A model generated the notes under the pieces. It had not been told where the DNA came from and ran no database searches. It saw nothing but the letters and a program-made list of their open reading frames with translations. Shown in pieces: positions 44,154-53,014 of a DNA stretch of 64,000 nt. The translations under genes and the position numbers were made by a program. The stretch comes from Solibacillus daqui (lineage in GTDB: Bacteria; Bacillota; Bacilli; Bacillales_A; Planococcaceae): NCBI RefSeq assembly GCF_028747805.1, contig NZ_CP114887.1:3514001-3578000 (forward strand), read 5' to 3'. Within the stretch, counting starts at the first letter, position 1. Each line of letters begins with the position of its first letter.

Positions 44154-45356
44154 TTGAGACTAGGTACATTTGAATGGATGAAATCAGTGAATCGATCCAT
44201 TATTATTAATAAAATCAGAATAAACGCACCTATATCTAGAGCTCAAATTGCCAAAGAAACCAAAATCACTCCTCCAACAGTAAGTAGCAATGTAAAAGAA
44301 TTAATAGCATTAGGCATTGTCGAAGAAACAGATTTTGGCACTTCAAGTGGTGGTCGCAAACCGAAAATGCTTATGCTAACTAATAATAAATATTTTGTAG
44401 TAGGCGTAGATGCCGGTTCGCAAAATATTCAAGCTAGTTTGTCGAACTTAAATGGGGAAATTTTGTATCGCTCCCACTACTCACTAGAGGGAGTCAATAC
44501 TAACGAATTGTTTATTGAAGCTCTTACGACAAGCATCGATACTATCTCATCATTTCTAAAACCTAATCAAGACATTTTAGGCATCGGAATCGCTATGCAT
44601 GGTGTGGTAAATCCTATCGAAGGGGAGGCCATTTTTGCCCCCAATTTAGGATTAACAAACATCTCGATTAAAGAAAGGCTATCTGAGCATTTTCAAGTGC
44701 CAATCCATGTAGAAAATGATGCAAGAGCAATGGCAATGGGTGAGGTTTGGTTTGACAAAACTAACGCTCCTCAATCATTAGTTACCCTCAATATCGGACG
44801 TGGTGTCGGCGCTGGGATCATTGTTGATGGGAAGCTTTTTTATGGCAAAGATTACTTAGCTGGTGAAATTGGTCATATGACGATTGATATGAATGGCGAT
44901 ATATGTGACTGTGGGAATCGTGGATGTTTACAAACGTTAACTTCCGGAAAAACAATTGTTTCTAAAGCAAAGGCACGAATCCCCTCCATTCATTTTGAAC
45001 GGTTTAATGACCAAATTACAGGAGACACGGTATTTCAGCTCGCCTGCTCTGGAAATGAGGAGGCCATTAAAATCTTTCACGAAATTGGACATGCGATTGG
45101 TATTGGGCTCATTAATCTCATTCATTTGTTCAATCCCGAACGTATTGTCTTAGGCGGAAGAGTGATGGATGCCTCACAATACTTACTACCGATCGTAAAG
45201 CAAATCATTCAAGAAAAAGGGCTAACAGGGAAAGCCAAAAATAGTCATGTTGAAATTTCTAGATGGGGCCATGATGCTACATTAAAAGGAGCTATTGCCA
45301 TAGTACTTTCCCATGTCTTTAACGATGTTGCAGAGGATGAACTCACTTACGAATGA
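44154..45356 (+). CDS. ROK-family transcriptional regulator (XylR/NagC type)
   Basis: A 400-residue regulator. N-terminal winged helix (INAPISRAQIAKETKITPPTV as recognition region), then a sugar-kinase-like ROK domain: VGVDAGSQNIQASLSN, ENDARAMAMGE, NIGRGVGAGIIVDGK, GEIGHM and the zinc motif CDCGNRGC. Such proteins repress sugar genes and release on sugar binding. Located 22 bases after the GH35 gene, with TAGGAGGAA before its TTG start, it probably controls the galactoside operons. A terminator follows. Confidence 0.9.
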   Translation: MRLGTFEWMKSVNRSIIINKIRINAPISRAQIAKETKITPPTVSSNVKELIALGIVEETDFGTSSGGRKPKMLMLTNNKYFVVGVDAGSQNIQASLSNLNGEILYRSHYSLEGVNTNELFIEALTTSIDTISSFLKPNQDILGIGIAMHGVVNPIEGEAIFAPNLGLTNISIKERLSEHFQVPIHVENDARAMAMGEVWFDKTNAPQSLVTLNIGRGVGAGIIVDGKLFYGKDYLAGEIGHMTIDMNGDICDCGNRGCLQTLTSGKTIVSKAKARIPSIHFERFNDQITGDTVFQLACSGNEEAIKIFHEIGHAIGIGLINLIHLFNPERIVLGGRVMDASQYLLPIVKQIIQEKGLTGKAKNSHVEISRWGHDATLKGAIAIVLSHVFNDVAEDELTYE

Positions 45357-45392
45357 TATATGTTTGAGTAAAAACTAAGATAAATCCTCACT

Positions 45393-45438
45393 TGGATGTT
45401 TAGGAAAAGGCCACCCCCTTCCTAAACATCCATTTTTC
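45393..45438 (+). terminator. Terminator after ROK gene
   Basis: GGATGTTTAGGAA / TTCCTAAACATCC stem followed by a short T run. Confidence 0.8.
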
Positions 45439-45610
45439 GTGTTGCCATAATTATTGCGACTTTGCGCATTGTGACTGTCGCTGCGCTTTCGTTATATCAA
45501 AAGCGCATGACTCTCCGTGCTCATATCGATTGACCCCTTATGTTAGGGGGTTAGTAACGTATATCCCATCCATTCAACTAATTTATATACATTGCATAAA
45601 ATAGATTTGA

Positions 45611-45751
45611 ATGATTAAAAAAAGGATGATGAATATTAAAACTTTGGTAATTTGGCAGCTTATTGTGGCAAGAACTTGTCGCCTAACGAATGCTGAAGAA
45701 ACAACCAATGACTTGGATATTGATCGTTGGGAGAATGATGGCGGCAGGTAA
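45611..45751 (+). CDS. Possible small protein, 46 aa
   Basis: A short frame starting MIKKRMMNIKTLVIW and ending LDIDRWENDGGR, followed by a strong terminator. AAAGGATG lies just before the internal ATGs. The hydrophobic start and the acidic end look protein-like rather than random. I do not recognise it; it may be the remnant of a larger gene. Confidence 0.4.
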   Translation: MIKKRMMNIKTLVIWQLIVARTCRLTNAEETTNDLDIDRWENDGGR

Positions 45752-45812
45752 AATCAAAGTCACATTCTTGTAATATGTTTTCGATTAATAAAATCAATAA
45801 TTGTATTTTAAT

Positions 45813-45860
45813 AAAAGGAAACACCTTCGACAGAGTATCTTGCTGAAGGTGTTTCCTTTT
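45813..45860. terminator. Bidirectional terminator before ATPase gene
   Basis: AAAAGGAAACACCTTC / GAAGGTGTTTCCTTTT perfect 16-base arms. Confidence 0.85.
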
Positions 45861-45898
45861 ATTTCATTGTTATCGTGACATATTAATTTTTTTAAATC

Positions 45899-46969
45899 TT
45901 ACAAAGTCTGAAATAATTTTGCTGTTCGTTTATTAAATTCCTCTATATTTAGTGAAGCATCAATCGCTTCTCGAACTTTTCTTTCTTCCTCGGCAAATAA
46001 CTTTGCGAAACGTGTTGCCTCAGCTATTGAAGCTTTATATTTAGCAACAATTTCTTTAATATTATTTTCTTCTGCTTCTGTTGGATGGCAATGCTTGGCG
46101 ATATCAAAAATCTCATCGCCAGAACGGCTTTTATCCGGGAAGTAAACATGTGGCTCTGTGCTATCAAATATACAAAACTTTAATTCAGGCAAAATTACCA
46201 TATCAATTGAATTGGAGTCTAACCCACACCACACGAGCTGTACGTCGTATCCCCGCTGCAAAGCGTCGTTCGCCAATTTTTTCATCATCGAAGACTTTCC
46301 TGTACCTGGATAGCCCTTGATGAACAATCGTTTTTCAAGATTTTGCGTGATGCTTTGAACTGTATCACGAGCCCCTGCTGGTGTTAATGTTCCAAGTAGG
46401 CGATGTGTTAACTTTGCGGACTTCTCTAATTGGTTCTCTCCAAAAAGCTGCTTTGTTAAATCAGCAAACTGTTGATTTAATCCATTCCAATCCATACTTT
46501 TTCTCGTCTCTACTTCCCAATCATCGTGAATGTGAATGGCATTTGAAAGTGAGTCAAAGCATTTATCATAATATACTTGCTTTAATTCGGTTATGGAGTG
46601 CATCGGCATATTTGAAGAAACCTTTTGCTCATCCAAACAATCATATAGAGAAATGACAATATCCCGATCACCAGTAATTAATGGTTCAATCGCTGGATTT
46701 GATGCAGCAAGAAATAAAATTGCAAAAGGTGCTTTTACAAATGTCGCTTCAATTGAATGTTCAAACAAAGGGTCATGAAAATATTCGATTTCTGCACCTT
46801 GATCATGATAGTAGGTGCCTAGTTTTTGGAGTAGCTCAGAAATTTTAAATCCATGTGCACCTTTAAGAAAATACACGGTTTTCGCTTCATTCATAACTTC
46901 CTTATAGACATTTTTTATACCCTGCCCAGTCATTGCCTGCCCAAAGAAATGGGTAATTGTACTACTCAA
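45899..46969 (-). CDS. P-loop ATPase of unknown role
   Basis: A 356-residue cytoplasmic protein. A first, degenerate nucleotide-binding half (residues 1-190: KTVYFLKGAHGFKISELLQKLG) is followed by a second with a classical Walker A (KRLFIKGYPGTGKSSMMKKLA, about residues 218-233) and a Walker-B-like VLPELKFCIFDSTEP. This two-lobed arrangement matches a conserved Firmicutes ATPase family (PRK06851 type) without known function. TTG start after GGAAGGATG. Monocistronic. Confidence 0.75.
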   Translation of the reverse strand: MSSTITHFFGQAMTGQGIKNVYKEVMNEAKTVYFLKGAHGFKISELLQKLGTYYHDQGAEIEYFHDPLFEHSIEATFVKAPFAILFLAASNPAIEPLITGDRDIVISLYDCLDEQKVSSNMPMHSITELKQVYYDKCFDSLSNAIHIHDDWEVETRKSMDWNGLNQQFADLTKQLFGENQLEKSAKLTHRLLGTLTPAGARDTVQSITQNLEKRLFIKGYPGTGKSSMMKKLANDALQRGYDVQLVWCGLDSNSIDMVILPELKFCIFDSTEPHVYFPDKSRSGDEIFDIAKHCHPTEAEENNIKEIVAKYKASIAEATRFAKLFAEEERKVREAIDASLNIEEFNKRTAKLFQTL

Positions 46970-47155
46970 AACGTCATCCTTCCATCACCTTATTATTCTT
47001 ATTTTTATGTTAATAACCTAAAAAAGGTACCGTACCATGCCAACCCTTTACAGTGTGCGTGCACATGGAAATATATAGATGTGAGTAGGTTTAATGGAAT
47101 CGTTTTTAAATTTCACCTAAAGCGCTCTTTGCTTTAAATAAACATGCTACAAACA

Positions 47156-47602
47156 TTACAATTGTTTTTCAGCGCATTGTTTCAATGCCTTCATTTGTTT
47201 TTCTAAACCTTTTTTCATAAATACACGAAAAAGGATACTTAATATCTTTCCTGAAACAGTTTTAGCTGTCACTTCTTCTGTAATAGAAAGAATACTGGAA
47301 TTAGGGCTAACTTCTTGAAGGTTATATGCAACATTGATTAAGAAAGAAGGATGATTCATTTGAATACTTAATTTATTATTTTTATTGAACTCAGTAACTT
47401 GTCCTTCATACTCTTGAATACGATTCCCTTCCCTTAGTTTTTGTTTAAACTTAACACCAACTGGATTACTACTATCAAACTTCGTTAAATACTCAGTTCC
47501 TTCTAATCCTGTCATCCATTCTTTTTGTTTATCATTATCTTCTAAGTAAGAGAAAACTACCTCAATAGGGGCTTGAATCTCCATCTGACTTGTAATTAAC
47601 AA
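47156..47602 (-). CDS. SRPBCC/START-like ligand-binding protein
   Basis: A 148-residue protein of the SRPBCC (Bet v 1-like, polyketide cyclase/CoxG) fold: SQMEIQAPIEVVFSYLED at the N-terminus, VGVKFKQKLREGNRIQEYEGQV in the sheet, and a long C-terminal helix (FMKKGLEKQMKALKQCAE). It would bind a hydrophobic ligand; substrate unknown. TTG start following TTGGAGGTAC. Monocistronic. Confidence 0.8.
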   Translation of the reverse strand: MLITSQMEIQAPIEVVFSYLEDNDKQKEWMTGLEGTEYLTKFDSSNPVGVKFKQKLREGNRIQEYEGQVTEFNKNNKLSIQMNHPSFLINVAYNLQEVSPNSSILSITEEVTAKTVSGKILSILFRVFMKKGLEKQMKALKQCAEKQL

Positions 47603-48061
47603 TGTTTTGTACCTCCAATTATTAGCATTAGTTATTATTTATTAACTTTTATCCTCATGTAATTACCGCGCATATGTGCTTTTCATCAATGAATTGCATG
47701 GCTTACCCTAGCAAAAGTTGCTCTAATTATTTCCTGATCATGCCAATCTTTTCATGACCCAACCTTAGTTGAAATTAGGATAAAGTGGTTCTTCAACTAA
47801 CTCCCCCATCTCAAGAATGCTACACTGGTTAGTCCGATTATACACTCGCTTAAAAACCTACCTTATAAAATTTATTTTACCAGACGGGTCTAATTGTCAA
47901 TTATGATTTACATTCATTTTCTTTATGAATATGATAAATCTTCTTTTATCATTTGAATTCGTTCATTGACGATGTATTTCATCCAACGTGTCTCAATCTC
48001 ATTTCGTAGGTTCAAACTGTGTAAGTTTTAGTTATAATGGTTACAGATGGAGGTTTTATTT
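47603..48061. other. Gene-free stretch upstream of the deaminase gene
   Basis: About 460 AT-rich bases with no supported gene or structure; it separates the divergent SRPBCC and deaminase genes. ATGGAGG at 48047-48053 is the deaminase ribosome binding site. Confidence 0.4.
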
Positions 48062-48523
48062 ATGACACAAAAAGATGAACAATTTATGGATATAGCTATT
48101 AAATTGGCTTTAAAATCTAGAGAAGATGGTAATGAACCCTTCGGAGCTATTTTAGTAAAAAATAACGAAATTGTAATGTATGGTGAAAATAAAATAAATA
48201 GTAATTGTGATCCTACACATCATGCTGAAATTGGACTTATACGCAATTATTGCTCTGAGAACAATGTTTTTGATCTTAATGAATATACCTTATACACTAG
48301 CTGTGAACCTTGCGTAATGTGTACAGGGGCTATGGTATGGTCAAATTTAGGGAAAATCGTTTACAGTGTTTCACATGATCAACTAGCAGAAATTGCAGGC
48401 AGTAATATAATGATTTCATGTAAAGAAGTTATCGAAAAAAGTCCAAATAAGCCGATCTTAGTTGAACAGGTTTTAAATGCTGAAGGGCTAAAAGTATTCG
48501 AAGGATATACATTTACTCACTAA
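48062..48523 (+). CDS. Nucleoside/guanine deaminase family protein
   Basis: A 153-residue zinc-dependent deaminase of the CDA fold. Zinc ligands and catalytic Glu are in HHAEIGLI and CEPCVMCTGAM; N-terminal text DGNEPFGAILVKNNEI is typical of the GuaD/TadA branch. Deamination of guanine or a related base is likely; it is not clearly TadA because the tRNA-binding features are absent. ATG after ATGGAGGTT; an ATG overlapping that site is rejected as the start. Confidence 0.85.
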   Translation: MTQKDEQFMDIAIKLALKSREDGNEPFGAILVKNNEIVMYGENKINSNCDPTHHAEIGLIRNYCSENNVFDLNEYTLYTSCEPCVMCTGAMVWSNLGKIVYSVSHDQLAEIAGSNIMISCKEVIEKSPNKPILVEQVLNAEGLKVFEGYTFTH

Positions 48524-48703
48524 TTTTATAAGTTACTTCAATATTTATCCATGGTATTTATGAATATCATGGATATTTTTGTCCGCTTTTCAAAGTAAGT
48601 GTCAAGTGAGACCTAAAGACTCCCTTTCTTTTATTAAACTAAACATTCCCCATTGTTCAATTACTTCAACAAAAAAATGATTTCTACCGTAAGCCCGAAA
48701 TAC

Positions 48704-48753
48704 AAAAAGTGCTGAAGTTAAGCAGAATTTCTGCTAGCTTCAGCACTTTTTAT
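48704..48753 (-). terminator. Terminator after NSS transporter
   Basis: AAAAAGTGCTGAAG / CTTCAGCACTTTTT with an inner stem GCAGAATTTCTGC; T run on both sides. Confidence 0.85.
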
Positions 48754-48779
48754 TGGGTTTCTTCAAGTAGTTTTCTTAT

Positions 48780-50150
48780 TTAAAAGATAGAAATAATTTT
48801 ATCTAGTATTCCAGTAATATCAAGGAATACGATGATAATTACTAATGGAATAATATATCTCATGATAAAGAACCAAATGTTAAATGCAGTAGCACCCAAA
48901 CTAGAGTGCTGTAATACTTCTTCACGCAATTTACTTTTCTCAATCTTAAGTGGTACGAAAATAGAGATTAAAAAGACGCCAAGTGGCATTAATATATTAC
49001 TAACTAAATAATCTGCGGAATCAAATATGTTCTTTGAGAAGATGGTAATATCATCAAGAACACTATATGATAATGCAGATGGAACTCCAACTGCGAATAT
49101 TAAAACACCGACAATATATGCATATTTTGTTCTCTTCTCTTCTTTTCCTTTAACTAAAGAAGCTACAATAATTTCTAACATAGAAAATGCCGAAGTTAAT
49201 GTGGCAAATAAAAATAAAGCTAAAAATCCTAATAAAAATGCTTCTCCAAAGATGATTTGATCAAACACAGCAGGCAATACAACAAATAGTAAACCAGGTC
49301 CTTCAGCAGGTTCTAAACCTAATGAAAATACAGCCGGGAAGATTGCTAAACCTGCTAATAAAGCGATAAATAAATTCATTGAAACAATTGAAATAGCCGG
49401 TTGAATTAAACTTTCTTTTTTTGAAAGATACGAACTATAAGTAACCATTACTGATACACCGACGCTTAGGGAGAAGAAAGCCTGTCCCATTGCATACAGA
49501 ATACTTTCAGATGTGATACTTGCGAAATCAGGTGCTAAGAAGAATTTCACACCTTCCATAGCATTATCGAGTGTAAGTGAACGAATGATAAGTACAAAAA
49601 ATAGGATAAATAAGGCGGGCATCAAAATTTTACTTACTTTTTCAATTCCATTTTGAATCCCTTTTGCTACAACTACAACTGTGAAGGCTAAGAATGCAAA
49701 TTGAGCTCCGATAACTAACATGGGATTTCCAATCGTGTCGTTAAAGACAGATGCATAATCTGCGCCTTCACTAATAATTCCACCTAACAAACCTTTTGCA
49801 AAATAGATAACAATCCAGCCACCAATTACACTATAAAAGGACAATAGAAGGAAACATGTGAATACCCCTAACTTGCCGATCCAATGCCAATTAGTATTTG
49901 GAGCTATAGTACGATATGCACTTACTGCTTCCTTTCCCGTGCTTCTACCAATGACAAACTCTGCTAATAACAGCGGAAAACCTATGAATAATGAAAATAG
50001 GATAAACAGTAGAAAAAATGCTCCCCCTCCACTTATGCCAGTTACATAAGGCAGCTTCCAAATTGCGCCTACTCCAATAGCTGATCCTGCTGCTGATAAA
50101 ATAAAACCAATCTTAGATGACCATTGCTCTGATGCTTTAATACTTACCAA
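48780..50150 (-). CDS. Sodium-dependent amino-acid transporter (NSS/SNF family)
   Basis: A 456-residue, 11-12-segment symporter of the LeuT/MhsT family. The first helix carries the substrate/sodium site ([28 protein letters not shown]); later landmarks include [37 protein letters not shown] and [18 protein letters not shown] members in bacilli, such as MhsT, import hydrophobic and aromatic amino acids. The gene lies behind a T-box with a probable phenylalanine specifier, which supports aromatic uptake. The start is a TTG with only a weak ribosome binding site (GGATTGG; AAAGGAAT lies 27 bases upstream). Confidence 0.88.
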   Translation of the reverse strand: MVSIKASEQWSSKIGFILSAAGSAIGVGAIWKLPYVTGISGGGAFFLLFILFSLFIGFPLLLAEFVIGRSTGKEAVSAYRTIAPNTNWHWIGKLGVFTCFLLLSFYSVIGGWIVIYFAKGLLGGIISEGADYASVFNDTIGNPMLVIGAQFAFLAFTVVVVAKGIQNGIEKVSKILMPALFILFFVLIIRSLTLDNAMEGVKFFLAPDFASITSESILYAMGQAFFSLSVGVSVMVTYSSYLSKKESLIQPAISIVSMNLFIALLAGLAIFPAVFSLGLEPAEGPGLLFVVLPAVFDQIIFGEAFLLGFLALFLFATLTSAFSMLEIIVASLVKGKEEKRTKYAYIVGVLIFAVGVPSALSYSVLDDITIFSKNIFDSADYLVSNILMPLGVFLISIFVPLKIEKSKLREEVLQHSSLGATAFNIWFFIMRYIIPLVIIIVFLDITGILDKIISIF

Positions 50151-50200
50151 TCCAATCTATATATATTATGAATATTCCTTTAGAAAACTAAGAAAAAGAC

Positions 50201-50474
50201 AAAAAAGCCACGTCTCTATCTTTAACGATAGGGACGTGGCTGTTCACGCGGTACCACCCTAATTGGAAATAATTCTAGTTTCCCACTTACTTGGTAAAAT
50301 AACGGTTTAATCCGTTTTTATACTTTCTTCACTATGATGAAGTATAAAAAAAGCTCTAAGAATGAAATTCACCAAAATCTATGTATCAGTTTCCACCAAC
50401 CACTGATTCTCTGTCAACAGGGAGACCCGGCTTAATATGTTCTTGTCATCGCTCATTTGCTATTTAGAATATTA
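50201..50474 (-). ncRNA. T-box riboswitch, probable Phe specifier
   Basis: Leader of the NSS transporter. The T-box sequence AGGGTGGTACCGCG (minus strand, 50247-50260) is followed by a strong terminator, GCCACGTCCCTATC paired with GATAGAGACGTGGC, and TTTTTT. Upstream, Stem I has the GATGAC kink-turn, an AAGAA/TTCTT helix, the apical ATCAGT/ACTGAT stem with conserved AGAGA and GGTGG, and specifier-loop text GTGAATTTCATT in which UUC (50364-50366) is at the expected place. Uncharged tRNA-Phe would then switch on the transporter. Confidence 0.85.
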
Positions 50475-50480
50475 AACGAA

Positions 50481-50509
50481 ATTATAGTATGAGAACACAT
50501 TACGGTCAA
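50481..50509 (-). promoter_or_regulatory. SigA promoter of the T-box/transporter unit
   Basis: TTGACC, 17 bases, TATAAT on the minus strand (50509-50504 and 50486-50481), about 7 bases before the predicted T-box start. Confidence 0.8.
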
Positions 50510-50520
50510 GAGTTTTTTCA

Positions 50521-51002
50521 GAGTTTTACTATTAGTGTGGACGTTATAGTCCATTTTCTAACTTTGAAGACATACTTCTACCGTTACTAACGTATGTCAT
50601 AAATCCTCAAGAATGTTACAAAAACACAATGTCTTCTTTTTGAAGTAACCTGCCCCATAAGTTAATTCATTTCAAAAAAGAAGACAACACCCCATTAGAG
50701 TAATTGTCTTCTAAACGATTAGTTATCTTCTTTTAAAATGAGTTAAGCCACCGCTTTGCAATATGCGGAGTGCATGTGGCAACACATTGTTGCTAGTGGG
50801 TTTTTAAAAAATGCTTGGTTCTTTTTAATCACTGAGCAAATACCTACATACCCGTCACTTAACAAGGAATTTTCTTGGCGATTCGGCAGTGGCTGCTATC
50901 CTCTTACATAAATACTATTTTGGGCAAACATCCATCCCAAGCTTTTGCATTGAGAATAAACTGGTTATTATGTCTAATTTCAAAAGGAGGAAATCTTAAC
51001 TT
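50521..51002. other. Gene-free stretch with inverted repeat
   Basis: Nearly 480 bases without a supported gene. TGTCTTCTTTTTGAA (about 50632) and TTCAAAAAAGAAGACA (about 50673) form an inverted repeat of about 15 bases flanking GTAACCTGCCCC, with a further TTGTCTTCT copy at 50706. It may be the end of a lost insertion sequence. The right part (50740-50940) is richer in GC and reads like decayed coding DNA on the minus strand. Confidence 0.35.
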
Positions 51003-51245
51003 ATGCGAAATATGGAACAAATGCCTTTCTATGGCCAGAATCCTAGGGGTCTTGATAATTGTATTTTTCGTTTCACGTATATGTGGCTTAGAAACGGAGA
51101 CAATTTTTGGTTCTTTTTGACGACTGTTGGACACGAAAGAGTTTATGGCTATAGGTTTTTCGGCGGAAGATGGAATCAATATTCAATAGCTTTAAGAGAT
51201 ATTGTTTCCTTCCACTGCTCTCCCCCGACTCCAACTCCATATTAA
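51003..51245 (+). CDS. Small aromatic-rich protein of unknown function
   Basis: An 80-residue protein rich in Phe, Trp, Tyr and Arg: FRFTYMWLRNGDNFWFFLTTVGH, GYRFFGGRWNQYSI, LRDIVSFHC. It resembles a family of small Bacillus proteins with the same FRFTYMWLRNGD-FWF and SFHC pattern, function unknown. AAAGGAGGAAA precedes the ATG by about 12 bases. Frames on the opposite strand and the overlapping frame at 51170 are less convincing. Confidence 0.65.
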   Translation: MRNMEQMPFYGQNPRGLDNCIFRFTYMWLRNGDNFWFFLTTVGHERVYGYRFFGGRWNQYSIALRDIVSFHCSPPTPTPY

Positions 51246-51540
51246 AAACTGCACCTGACCTTTGTAAACTTATCATTCGATCTCACTTTAAACACGTCCG
51301 GGCTTTCATAATTAAAGATCGTTTTTTTGAATCTAATACAGTAAACACAGGATGTCCTACACCAGGGTGTTCCCTTCCATCTTGTATAAAACGTTAATCA
51401 TTTCCCTTAACGTTTTTTATACTGAAACTAGACTGAATACCATACGAATATAAGTTTAATCCTCCACAACTTGATTTGTATTATAAAAATATGCTTTTAC
51501 TTTCCTCTACAAACTGGCCCTTTGGCCACTGTTACAACTA
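51246..51540. other. Stretch with competing short frames and a hairpin
   Basis: Holds the hairpin AAAACGTTA / TAACGTTTT with T run (51388-51418). A plus-strand frame ends NTGCPTPGCSLPSCIKR just at the hairpin. A minus-strand frame reads GREHPGVGHPVFTVLDSKKR before a TGA. Neither has a convincing start; one may be a dead gene. Confidence 0.35.
51388..51418 (+). terminator. Hairpin terminator
   Basis: AAAACGTTA / TAACGTTTT followed by T; could end the transcript of the 51003 gene. Confidence 0.6.
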
Positions 51541-51541
51541 C

Positions 51542-51577
51542 TAAAACCCACAATGGATAATTTTCCACTGTGGGTTA
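51542..51577 (-). terminator. Terminator overlapping HAD phosphatase stop
   Basis: AACCCACAGTGGAA / TTCCATTGTGGGTT-like stem with T run on the minus strand; the stop codon is at its edge. Confidence 0.7.
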
Positions 51578-52111
51578 TTTCTTATCATTTTTAATATCAC
51601 GAATAATCCATTGTGCCGCCTCTTTTAAATTTGGGAACACTGCATCTGCTAATGGATCGCTCTCACCAATAAAAACGGTTCTTGTACCTGCTTTTTTACC
51701 TGCCTGAATATCCGTATAAGTATCTCCAACCATATATGATTTTTCAAGATCAATTTTGTATTTTTCTCCTAAGTCTAAAATCATTTTGCTATTTGGTTTT
51801 CTACATTCACACCCAGCCTTTGGTTTATGAGGACAATAGGCAACCTCATGAATCGTTGCTCCTTTTTTTTCTAATTCAACCACCATATAGTCATGAATTT
51901 TATTTAACTGCTTTTCCTTCATATAACCTAATCCAATTCCACCTTGATTTGTTACGACAAACACATAATCAAAATACTCATTTAAACTTTTAATTGCTTC
52001 TTCTACACCAGGTAAAAAATAAAATTGATTCGGCTCGTTTACAAATTTCACTCGATCAGTTAGTACTTCATTTATTACTCCATCTCGATCTAAAAAAACT
52101 GCCCTTTTCAT
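51575..52111 (-). CDS. HAD-IIIA phosphatase, GmhB-like
   Basis: A 178-residue haloacid-dehalogenase phosphatase. Motif I AVFLDRDGVINE, motif II VVTNQGGIG, the zinc-binding Cys/His set CPHKPKAGCECRKP, and motif III/IV in YMVGDTYTDIQAGKKAGT. This is the histidinol-phosphatase/heptose-bisphosphatase (GmhB) subgroup. Without heptose genes nearby the physiological sugar or nucleotide phosphate is unknown. AAAGGTGTG precedes the ATG. Confidence 0.87.
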   Translation of the reverse strand: MKRAVFLDRDGVINEVLTDRVKFVNEPNQFYFLPGVEEAIKSLNEYFDYVFVVTNQGGIGLGYMKEKQLNKIHDYMVVELEKKGATIHEVAYCPHKPKAGCECRKPNSKMILDLGEKYKIDLEKSYMVGDTYTDIQAGKKAGTRTVFIGESDPLADAVFPNLKEAAQWIIRDIKNDKK

Positions 52112-52432
52112 CCAATCACACCTTTAATTTTTAACATTACTTTTATTATGTTAAAAATTATCGGCTTTAATCAGTCTTATTTCGGATGTCTAATAATTTC
52201 CATAATGAAATCCATCAGCTAAAAAAAATAATTTAAAATCTTTTTGCGCCCTATTGTTGAAGATCACAAAAGATAAAAAGTGACGACTGCATACATACGT
52301 TTTAATGAAATAAACTAAGCTAATAAAGAACAACTGACTTTGTGCTTTGTTAGTTTAGTTTGACTCTTCTATAGGAGTTGGATAACTACTGAATATAAGG
52401 TAAGAATTATTAAGAAAAGAAGGAGAGATACG
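52112..52432. other. AT-rich upstream region of small membrane protein
   Basis: No gene or clear element in about 320 bases except the AAGGAGAGA ribosome binding site at its right end. Confidence 0.35.
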
Positions 52433-52540
52433 ATGTTCGATCAAGTTGCGTATTTTATTTTAAAAGCCCTGGTAATTCTAACGGTTTTGGTTGTTGTGGT
52501 TGGAATCCCTCTTGGGGATACACTGTTTAGAAAAAAATGA
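52433..52540 (+). CDS. Single-span small membrane protein, 35 aa
   Basis: MFDQVAYFILKALVILTV begins this 35-residue peptide. A central hydrophobic span of about 20 residues (LVILTVLVVVVGIPLG) is followed by a basic LFRKK end, so one membrane segment with cytoplasmic C-terminus is likely. GAAGGAGAGATACG before the ATG is one of the best ribosome binding sites in this region, supporting translation. Function unknown; small proteins of this kind often modulate a membrane partner. Confidence 0.6.
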   Translation: MFDQVAYFILKALVILTVLVVVVGIPLGDTLFRKK

Positions 52541-52828
52541 GATTGCTTCCAAATGGATGCAGTTTTTGATTTTACATCTTGCTTCGTTTCTATAATAGAT
52601 TTAGGGATTGGTGAAAAATAGTGAACCATATTGAAGTAAAGCGTCCGATTGTTGTATAACGGGTGGCATCAAATTTATGCATTTACAAGGTTAAGGAAGA
52701 AAAACGTGTCCAAACATCGCTTTGGGGACATTTTCAACTTTAATTTATGGCAAAATAATACAAAAATTAATGAGGTATTAACGTTTAAAGAAGGGGGATA
52801 TTATGAAGAAAAAGGAAAAATTAAAAAT

Positions 52829-53014
52829 ATGTTAATAATTTTAATTATATTACTGCTAATTGCTGGATTAATATTATTTTTTTTAGGACATTATAGTATA
52901 TCTTTTATTTTACTCGGGATTTTTGTAATAATTATAACTGCTATTAGTAATTGGTTACAAATGGAAAATGAAGTTTACATTCACGAAAAAAGCTATAAGA
53001 ATCATAATAAGTGA
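52829..53014 (+). CDS. Small two-span membrane protein
   Basis: About 61 residues: MLIILIILLLIAGLILFFLG and FILLGIFVIIITAISNWL are two membrane segments, followed by a polar tail (MENEVYIHEKSYKNHNK). The frame is open from 52649, but the upstream part looks non-coding. A stronger GAAGGGGGATATT site belongs to a short frame (MKKKEKLKIC) overlapping in another phase, so a frameshift near 52820 may have shortened the original gene. Confidence 0.4.
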   Translation: MLIILIILLLIAGLILFFLGHYSISFILLGIFVIIITAISNWLQMENEVYIHEKSYKNHNK

